Source: CAYGTK01 sp964352775
GTDB lineage: Bacteria; Bacteroidota; Bacteroidia; Chitinophagales; CAIOSU01
Direction: 5' to 3'
Assembly (NCBI GenBank): GCA_964352775.1
Contig: CAYGTK010000020.1
Location: 1-30,151 of the forward strand
DNA: 30,151 bases
Position numbers and translations under genes: made by a program. Positions 24,829-30,151 of this stretch are shown in pieces. Below the pieces are notes generated by a model, which saw only the letters and a list, made by a program, of their open reading frames with translations, did not search any database and was not told the origin of the DNA. Position 1 is the first letter of the stretch, and each line of letters begins with the position of its first letter.

Positions 24829-26150
24829 TGGAAAAGCAAATAGAGAAATTTCTATTCCAAGAACTTGGTTTAGCCGAAAACACACCCCTTTTACTAGCAG
24901 TAAGTGGTGGGTTAGATTCTGTAGTGATGACAAGGATACTGGTTAAATTACCATTAAAACTAGCAGTAGCCCATTGTAACTTCCAACTACGAGGAGAAGA
25001 AGCAGATAAGGATGAAGTATCGGTAAAATCTTTAGCAGAAGAGCTAGATTTGCCATACTACTATGCACGGTTTGACACTCAAAAAGCTGCAGAAAATCGA
25101 GGTGTTTCCATTCAAATGGCCGCCAGAGACTTACGTTATGACTGGTTAGAAGATGTAAGGGTATCACAAGAATATCACTTTATAGCCACCGCTCATCACC
25201 TGAATGACGTAGGAGAAACCATGTTATTGAACCTGACCAAGGGAACTGGTATAGCTGGGCTACACGGTATTTTATCAATGAAAGAACAGATCATTCGTCC
25301 CTTGATAAAGATTGAGCGAAGTGACATTGAGCAATATGCGAATGAGCATAAGATGACTTGGCGCGAAGATGCTAGCAATCAAGAAACGAAGTACCAGCGG
25401 AATTTCATCCGCCATGAAATTGTGCCGCGACTAAAAGAGATCAATCCTCAAGTAGTAAAGTCGATGGGGAATACTGCCGAGCGATTAAATGATGTTGAGG
25501 CTATTTACAAATATGGTCTGGAAAAAGCCTTAAAACGGCTTACTGAAACTAGGGGTGATGATATCCATATACCTATCAATAAGCTGCTCCTTTATCCTGG
25601 GCCGAAGACTTTGCTCTTTGAATTAATTAGACCTTATGGGTTTGAAGAAGCGCAGTTAGATGATATATGGGACAGCAGAGCAAGTGTCGAGAGTAAGCAG
25701 TTCATTTCTAACACGCATAGGATAATTAAGGCTAGAAAGCATTTCATTGTTACATCTAAAGAAGGACCTACCACAAACTACATTCTACTTGAAAAGCTGA
25801 AACGCAACGTCAATTTAAGCGACCGAAAGTTACTTTTACGCTTGGGTACTAAGAATGAGATCAGCATAAAAGAAACAGACCAATTCGCTTACGTAGACTA
25901 TGACAAGTTGGAGTTTCCCCTCCAGTTCCGAAGATGGACGGTAGGTGACTACTTCTACCCACTAGGGATGAATAAAAAAAAGAAGCTGAAACGATTTTTT
26001 AGCGATAAGAAATTCAGTCAACTAGATAAAGAAAGAGCTTGGGTAATGGTTTCTGGCGACCGTATCGCTTGGATAGTAGGTCATCGCATTGATGACCGAT
26101 TCAAAATAACGGAATCCACCAAGTCAGTGCTAGAACTTAAGCTTCCTTAG
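24828..26150 (+). CDS. tilS: tRNA(Ile)-lysidine synthase
   Basis: TilS attaches lysine to C34 of the CAU-anticodon tRNA-Ile, changing its decoding from AUG to AUA; it is essential in most bacteria. At 440 aa the N-terminal PP-loop ATPase has the motif SGGLDS at 26-31, followed by AHCNFQLRGEEAD and TAHHLNDVGETMLLNL with GIAGLHGI. RNFIRHEIVPRLKEINP marks the end of the catalytic domain. The C-terminal region (about 350-440) shows the TilS substrate-binding pattern RRWTVGDYFYPLGM and KKLKRFFSDKK. The frame is open upstream to 24753, but the ATG at 24828 gives the normal N-terminus and overlaps the TPR gene stop. It is convergent with the protease gene, with 3 nt between the two stops. Confidence 0.97.
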   Translation: MEKQIEKFLFQELGLAENTPLLLAVSGGLDSVVMTRILVKLPLKLAVAHCNFQLRGEEADKDEVSVKSLAEELDLPYYYARFDTQKAAENRGVSIQMAARDLRYDWLEDVRVSQEYHFIATAHHLNDVGETMLLNLTKGTGIAGLHGILSMKEQIIRPLIKIERSDIEQYANEHKMTWREDASNQETKYQRNFIRHEIVPRLKEINPQVVKSMGNTAERLNDVEAIYKYGLEKALKRLTETRGDDIHIPINKLLLYPGPKTLLFELIRPYGFEEAQLDDIWDSRASVESKQFISNTHRIIKARKHFIVTSKEGPTTNYILLEKLKRNVNLSDRKLLLRLGTKNEISIKETDQFAYVDYDKLEFPLQFRRWTVGDYFYPLGMNKKKKLKRFFSDKKFSQLDKERAWVMVSGDRIAWIVGHRIDDRFKITESTKSVLELKLP

Positions 26151-26153
26151 TAA

Positions 26154-28037
26154 CTATAGTATAATTATCCGTTTCACCACGCTATTCTCACCCGTCTGAA
26201 CTTTCAGCAAGTATGTACCTGGCGCAAAGCCTTTAGCATCAATGGTGTGTTTGAAGTCTCCAGCATTTAACTCTCTCATTTTAGAGTATATCACTTTCCC
26301 ATTCAAATGGTAGATAGCAATATGAGCTTCGCCTTGTACGTTGCTTTGGAGGTTCACATTCAATTGGCGAGAACCAATTACTGGGTTGGGGTAAAGGCTC
26401 AAGTTCAGTTCTTCACTAATTTGCTCTACTCCTACTGCAAATGATTCACGTATCGTACTACAGCCGTTAGCATCGGTAACTGTAACAGCATAAGTAGACC
26501 CTAGTGTTCCATTAGCTAATGTTTGGTCAGTTGAACCATCACTCCATTCATAAGAATAAGGTGCTAAGCCACCGCTAGCCGAAACTGTAAGCCCTGTTCC
26601 ATCACCGTTAAAGTTCACATTCAGTTGGCCATCAAGGATGGTGTAAGTCTTTATCACTTCATCATATACTCCTGCTTGCGGTGTAGGACCTGTAACCGTT
26701 ACGGTATATGTTCCTGGTGCAAGATCTTCGATTAAGTTTGTAGAATCTCCTGTAGACCATAGGAACTCATAAGCATTCTCCCCTCCAACAACTGATACTT
26801 CAAGAATACCATTATTCTCTCCCGCACATTTTGTATTTCTGATAATGCCAGTAGTATTATTTGACGTTAGCAAAGTGGTGTAAAAGAACTCAAAGGAGAC
26901 ATCGTTCTGACAAGTATAGCCTGCATTAAATGGACGAACTCTCCAACGGTAACGCTGGCGAGGATCCATATCAGTGAATGTAAAGAAGGTGTCAGTTGTA
27001 ATAAGGTCGTAATTAAAAATATTGTTGGTTAACAAACGAGTGGCCTGTAAATGATAATGTGTGGCATTTGGAGAAGAATTCCATCGAAGGGTTGCTTGGT
27101 TTGCTGCCACTCCAAAAACAGAATCTATTGGTGAAACTCTAACTACTGGTGGAATGGAATCAACATTAGGATCAGGCTGTTGCAACAAATTTCCACGCTG
27201 TGTAGCTAATTGATTCTGCATAGCATCTATCTGCTCTGGACTGAAACGCTCTTGGCAGTTGTCATTAGAGTAACTCATGAACAATGTGCCATCTGGAGCA
27301 TATAGGTCGCCATTTGCATCTACTTTATTGTCTGTGTATGGACAATTCCATCGGTCAGAAATAAAGTCAGCCGGGGTATCACAAAACCCATCACCTCTAA
27401 AACCACAGTTCGATCCGTTCACACGCTCATCTGATGAGGTAGCTGGATCGACGAAAGGATCTCTATTTTCCCAGCCAGAAAAAGTATGTGGTAATGAAAA
27501 GAAATGTCCAAACTCATGGGCAATGGTGGAATTACCTGTTCCACCACAGGTTTTTTTTATGGCAATGTAATCTCTAAAGCCAGAGTAGTAACCACAAGCA
27601 CCCGCAGGATCTTCCACAAAAAACATATTCGCGGCCCTATTATCTACATTGGCGCTAATTATTGAGCCGATGTTAAATGAACTACCGTGGTCATACAGGT
27701 CAGTACTGTTAATGTAATTCACCTCTTCAAAAATGTAGAAATGGAACCCTACAGGAATATATTGCTCGTTCAACACACAGAATGCATCTAACAATAACTG
27801 GGTTTTATAATATCCAGTACCGTCATCCTCGCCTACTATGTGAACTTTTACTGGGATGTATTCCGTAGCTCTTCCCTGTTTAGCAAAGTTGTTGCTAACA
27901 GTTCCCGGATATTGAGATTTAAAGTCTTTTAACCAATCGGTCATATGCTGGGGCATTTCCGTAGCACATGGGTTTTGAGCATTGGTATTTAAGTAGAAAA
28001 AACTGAGAATAGAGAGTATTAATATATAGCGCATCAT
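26154..28037 (-). CDS. Secreted M43 (pappalysin/cytophagalysin)-type metalloprotease with T9SS domain
   Basis: At 627 aa it has a signal peptide at about 1-20 (ILSFFYLNTNA). The catalytic domain contains the metzincin zinc motif HEFGHFFSLPH (His174, Glu175, His178, His184) and a Met-turn at FMSYS (Met254). Several Cys pairs in NCGFRGDGFCDTP and NWNCPYTDN-like stretches fit the M43B family. Next come a fibronectin-III-like domain (about 297-388), two SprB-like/Ig-like repeats (about 398-450 and 472-528, each with FLWSTG- or YEWSDG-type cores followed by YTVTVT or YAVTVT) and the T9SS tail (546-627, starting LSLYPNPV). It is an extracellular protease, probably calcium-dependent as in ulilysin. 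MM at the start leaves a one-codon ambiguity. Confidence 0.93.
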   Translation of the reverse strand: MMRYILILSILSFFYLNTNAQNPCATEMPQHMTDWLKDFKSQYPGTVSNNFAKQGRATEYIPVKVHIVGEDDGTGYYKTQLLLDAFCVLNEQYIPVGFHFYIFEEVNYINSTDLYDHGSSFNIGSIISANVDNRAANMFFVEDPAGACGYYSGFRDYIAIKKTCGGTGNSTIAHEFGHFFSLPHTFSGWENRDPFVDPATSSDERVNGSNCGFRGDGFCDTPADFISDRWNCPYTDNKVDANGDLYAPDGTLFMSYSNDNCQERFSPEQIDAMQNQLATQRGNLLQQPDPNVDSIPPVVRVSPIDSVFGVAANQATLRWNSSPNATHYHLQATRLLTNNIFNYDLITTDTFFTFTDMDPRQRYRWRVRPFNAGYTCQNDVSFEFFYTTLLTSNNTTGIIRNTKCAGENNGILEVSVVGGENAYEFLWSTGDSTNLIEDLAPGTYTVTVTGPTPQAGVYDEVIKTYTILDGQLNVNFNGDGTGLTVSASGGLAPYSYEWSDGSTDQTLANGTLGSTYAVTVTDANGCSTIRESFAVGVEQISEELNLSLYPNPVIGSRQLNVNLQSNVQGEAHIAIYHLNGKVIYSKMRELNAGDFKHTIDAKGFAPGTYLLKVQTGENSVVKRIIIL

Positions 28038-28124
28038 CTGTAGTATGTGATGTTGTAAAATTAGATCTTAATAGAAGCAACAGCAACTTTTAAGCATATC
28101 CATAGGGTAAACGCGTTTTTTACC

Positions 28125-28132
28125 TAATTTTG
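28125..28132 (+). promoter_or_regulatory. -7 element of mdh (TAATTTTG)
   Basis: A perfect TAnnTTTG ends 25 nt before the ATG, and an A-rich stretch sits just before the start codon. No distinct -33 element is seen. Confidence 0.55.
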
Positions 28133-28157
28133 TGCTCTCAAAAAAACAGAACGGAAT

Positions 28158-29087
28158 ATGAAAATATCAGTTATCGGCGCCGGAAATGTTGGTGCAACTT
28201 GTGCAAACGTAATCGCTAATTTCGACCTTGTTAATGAAGTAGTACTTCTTGACATTAAAGAAGGTGTATCAGAAGGAAAAGCCCTAGACATGTGGGAAAC
28301 CGCTGCCGTGTTGCAATACAGCACACGCATTACAGGTGTAACTAACGACTATACTGCAACTGCAGGATCTGACGTAGTTGTTATCACTTCAGGTCTTCCT
28401 CGTAAACCAGGAATGAGCCGCGACGACCTCATTTCAACAAATGCAGGAATTGTCCGCTCGGTGACAGAACAGGTTATCGCACACTCGCCTGATACAATCA
28501 TAATTGTGGTTTCTAACCCATTGGATGTTATGACTTACTGTGCTTACCTAACGGCTAAGATACCATCTAACCGTGTATTCGGTATGGCAGGTATCTTAGA
28601 TACTGCTCGCTACCGTGCATTCTTGGCAACAGAATTAAACTGCTCTCCAAAAGATATTCAAGCAGTGTTAATGGGTGGTCATGGTGATACTATGGTTCCA
28701 CTTCCTCGTTACACTACTGTTTCAGGTATTCCAGTAACGGAATTAGTTTCTGCTGACCGCTTAGAGGCTATTGTTAACCGCACTAAGAAAGGCGGTGGCG
28801 AAATAGTTAACCTAATGGGTACTTCAGCTTGGTATGCTCCAGGTGCTGCTGCTGCTCAAATGGTAGAAAGCATTGTAAAAGATGAGAACCGCATTTTCCC
28901 TGTATGTACTTGGTTAGATGGTGAGTATGGCATGAAAGACATTTACTTAGGTGTACCAGTAAAACTAGGTAAAGGCGGTATCAAAGAAATAATTGAATTA
29001 GACCTAAATGACGACGAAAAGGCATTGTTAGAAGAGTCAGCAGTAGCAGTTCGCGGCGTTATGAGTGTGCTAGACGACATGAAATAA
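28158..29087 (+). CDS. mdh: Malate dehydrogenase (LDH-like type)
   Basis: This 309-aa NAD-dependent enzyme of the citric acid cycle interconverts malate and oxaloacetate. The Rossmann motif GAGNVGATCAN is at 7-17, and Asp32 in LLDIKEG fixes NAD preference. The substrate loop GLPRKPGMSRDDL carries Arg82 and Arg88; Arg at the 82 position, rather than Gln, marks malate over lactate. Catalytic Asp148 and Arg151 lie in LDTARYRAFLA, and His175 lies in GGHGDTMV. The length is typical of the tetrameric LDH-like MDH group common in Bacteroidota. It has its own promoter-like element and terminator. Confidence 0.97.
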   Translation: MKISVIGAGNVGATCANVIANFDLVNEVVLLDIKEGVSEGKALDMWETAAVLQYSTRITGVTNDYTATAGSDVVVITSGLPRKPGMSRDDLISTNAGIVRSVTEQVIAHSPDTIIIVVSNPLDVMTYCAYLTAKIPSNRVFGMAGILDTARYRAFLATELNCSPKDIQAVLMGGHGDTMVPLPRYTTVSGIPVTELVSADRLEAIVNRTKKGGGEIVNLMGTSAWYAPGAAAAQMVESIVKDENRIFPVCTWLDGEYGMKDIYLGVPVKLGKGGIKEIIELDLNDDEKALLEESAVAVRGVMSVLDDMK

Positions 29088-29112
29088 AAAGTCATTTTTT
29101 TGACTATGTGAC

Positions 29113-29146
29113 AAAAGTCACCTCTTTTTAAGGGGTGACTTTTTAC
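29113..29146 (+). terminator. Rho-independent terminator of mdh
   Basis: AAAAGTCACCTC pairs with GGGGTGACTTTT (one wobble) around a T-rich loop and runs into TTTTTAC. A smaller AGTCA/TGACT hairpin lies just before it (about 29090-29104). Confidence 0.8.
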
Positions 29147-29177
29147 TTTCATAGCAGTAGTTATAAAGTTTACGACC

Positions 29178-29185
29178 TATATTTG
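29178..29185 (+). promoter_or_regulatory. -7 element (TATATTTG)
   Basis: A perfect TAnnTTTG ends 6 nt before the ATG at 29192, which suggests a leaderless or nearly leaderless transcript and supports the choice of that start. Confidence 0.55.
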
Positions 29186-29191
29186 CTTCTA

Positions 29192-29566
29192 ATGAGATTA
29201 GCTCAAAAATGTTTACAGCTTTTTGTTCTCGTGTTGTTTTCTATCAGCATGAGTAACACGCTTTTTGTTAAGCTAGCTTTTCAAAGTAATCAAGCTTATA
29301 TTATTGAAGAGTACTGTATCAACATATTCAAGCCTGAGTTGGAATGTAATGGTAAGTGTTACTTGAAAACTATACTTGAAGAAGAGCAGAATACCAATAA
29401 ACCATCTACCTCGCTAGAAGAAGAGGAAACCGTGCATTGGAGTGTTAATGAGTTGACTTCTATCAATATAGAAGAGAAAGAAAGTGATAGCTCCCTTGTC
29501 CCCTCCAACTCAAGGCTTATGCCATTAGGGGTTTATAGATCTATAGACCACCCGCCAATAGGATAG
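29192..29566 (+). CDS. Small membrane-anchored protein with CNGKCYL motif, unknown function
   Basis: At 124 aa, residues about 5-30 form a hydrophobic segment (signal anchor or signal peptide). A short periplasmic segment follows with AYIIEEYCINIFKPELECNGKCYLKTIL (Cys42, Cys52, Cys56, given with the Asn/Lys context). This Cys-x3-Cys pattern after a preceding Cys recurs in small uncharacterised Bacteroidota proteins. The remainder is acidic and low in complexity (LEEEETVHW, NIEEKES). The Cys arrangement suggests metal binding or a disulfide, but no function is established. The ORF is open from 29135, but that part lies in the mdh terminator region; the start at 29192 follows a -7 element. The next gene is 58 nt downstream on the same strand, after a small hairpin. 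Confidence 0.7.
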   Translation: MRLAQKCLQLFVLVLFSISMSNTLFVKLAFQSNQAYIIEEYCINIFKPELECNGKCYLKTILEEEQNTNKPSTSLEEEETVHWSVNELTSINIEEKESDSSLVPSNSRLMPLGVYRSIDHPPIG

Positions 29567-29586
29567 AAAAGGCTCATTGCCTTTTT
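29567..29586 (+). terminator. Small hairpin with T tail after the CNGKCYL gene
   Basis: AAAAGGC and GCCTTTT form a 7-bp stem with a 5-nt loop, ending in five Ts. It starts directly after the stop codon, so it may be a weak terminator or an attenuator before the next gene. Confidence 0.55.
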
Positions 29587-29624
29587 ACACAGTAATTACT
29601 GTTGTTCATCCTATTAAAATTTAA

Positions 29625-30151
29625 ATGAAACAAATTGTAAAGCAGGCGATATTATCGCTTGCGATAGTGCTAACCAGCGCAACATACTTACTAGCATGTA
29701 ATGCATGTAGCTGCAACACAGGTAACATGTCTATGGGCTTACTTCCGTTCGATAGGGTGCATAGTATCGGTATTAGCTCGCAATCGCGCATACTCCATGC
29801 TATGTTGGCCAATAAACGAGAGTGGACCAGAAGTAATGACCATGAGCATACTGATGCCACCCAAGAAGTAAGATGGGAAGAACGTCACCACTCAACTGAT
29901 GTGAGGGGAACATACTTTCCTACTAAAAACTTGGCTTTGAGCGCAGTACTACCTATGGTATTTCGTGGACGCATTAAAGAGGGCCGCACCATTGACCGAT
30001 TCAGAGGTTTTGGGGATGTGCAATTGATGGCTAATACAAACATCATCAGTACCTTTCAAAAGTCAGACAGTATTAAGGTAAAGCATCGTCTTACTTTGGG
30101 TTCTGGTGTTAAACTTCCTACCGGAAGGCACGACTTAATGGGATATGAAGA
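29625..30151 (+). CDS. Exported Cys-rich-start protein, possible outer-membrane protein, 5' part only
   Basis: Starting at ATG 29625, the frame is open to the window edge (175 codons). The N-terminus MKQIVKQAILSLAIVLTSA leads to YLLACNACSC, where Cys25 sits in a good lipobox (LLAC) and Cys28 and Cys30 follow closely. MSMGLLPFDRVHSIGI comes next, then a His-rich loop (SNDHEHTDATQ, ERHHSTD) and alternating-residue stretches such as LALSAVLPMVFRGR and HRLTLGSGVKLPTGR that look like beta-barrel strands. It resembles uncharacterised Bacteroidota outer-membrane transporter-like proteins with a Cys cluster, though I cannot name the family with certainty. Lipoprotein versus barrel protein with a cleaved signal peptide is unresolved. 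The Cys and His content suggests metal handling. Confidence 0.65.
   Translation, partial: MKQIVKQAILSLAIVLTSATYLLACNACSCNTGNMSMGLLPFDRVHSIGISSQSRILHAMLANKREWTRSNDHEHTDATQEVRWEERHHSTDVRGTYFPTKNLALSAVLPMVFRGRIKEGRTIDRFRGFGDVQLMANTNIISTFQKSDSIKVKHRLTLGSGVKLPTGRHDLMGYE

Noticed and set aside
29621..29860. Minus-strand open frame of 79 codons at the right edge
   Set aside because: It lies opposite the plus-strand exported protein, which has a signal peptide and a continuous frame to the edge; the minus frame has no recognisable features.

Overview
The window is an ordinary chromosomal stretch from a member of the Bacteroidota. Four lines of evidence support this. Four secreted proteins end in a type IX secretion (T9SS) sorting domain with a YPNP/FPNP-type start. 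Several start codons are preceded by the Bacteroidota -7 element TAnnTTTG. Lipoproteins carry SCDD- or SCSDD-type acidic starts. Housekeeping genes are of the types common in this phylum. Base composition looks even, and I see no tRNA, rRNA, IS element, prophage or CRISPR. Two runs of exactly ten Ns (2747-2756 and 14089-14098) show that this is a scaffold, probably a draft or metagenome assembly. A lower taxonomic rank cannot be read from this sequence.

Layout from left to right. 1-236: the beginning of an unknown minus-strand gene. 330-3749 (-): nrdB-nrdA, a class Ia ribonucleotide reductase of the eukaryote-like type. 4089-5710: a divergent metal-homeostasis locus with a MerC-like membrane protein (-) and a Fur/Zur-type repressor plus a short-chain dehydrogenase (+), with a palindromic putative operator between them. 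5878-8403 (+): a large secreted protein made of six DUF4397-like units. 8479-13360 (-): an operon of a secreted M1 aminopeptidase, 3-hydroxyacyl-CoA dehydrogenase and an SCP2-CaiB/BaiF fusion. 13448-14201 (-): a lipoprotein broken by an assembly gap. 14310-15125 (-): panB. 15242-16336 (+): a lipoprotein. 16469-18394 (+): dnaK behind a sigma-54-like promoter. 18523-20754 (+): a T9SS-secreted protein and a paraoxonase-like lactonase. 20722-24440 (-): etfB, etfA (frameshifted), a bifunctional-nuclease-family protein and a CNT nucleoside transporter. 24511-26150 (+): a TPR protein and tilS. 26154-28037 (-): a secreted M43-type metalloprotease. 28158-29087 (+): malate dehydrogenase. 29192-30151 (+): two small Cys-containing envelope genes, the second running off the window.

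Functionally the region mixes central metabolism (NrdAB, PanB, Mdh, ETF, hydroxyacyl-CoA dehydrogenase, acyl-CoA racemase/transferase), protein and RNA quality (DnaK, TilS), secreted degradation (two metallopeptidases and a PON-like lactonase) and metal control (MerC/Fur). I do not see a clear undescribed multi-gene system. The most interesting leads are regulatory: a sigma-54-like promoter with an upstream inverted repeat in front of dnaK, and a TGCAA-N5-TTGCA palindrome between merC and the Fur-family gene. After these come the SCP2-CaiB fusion, the six-unit DUF4397 protein and the Cys-rich pair at the right edge.
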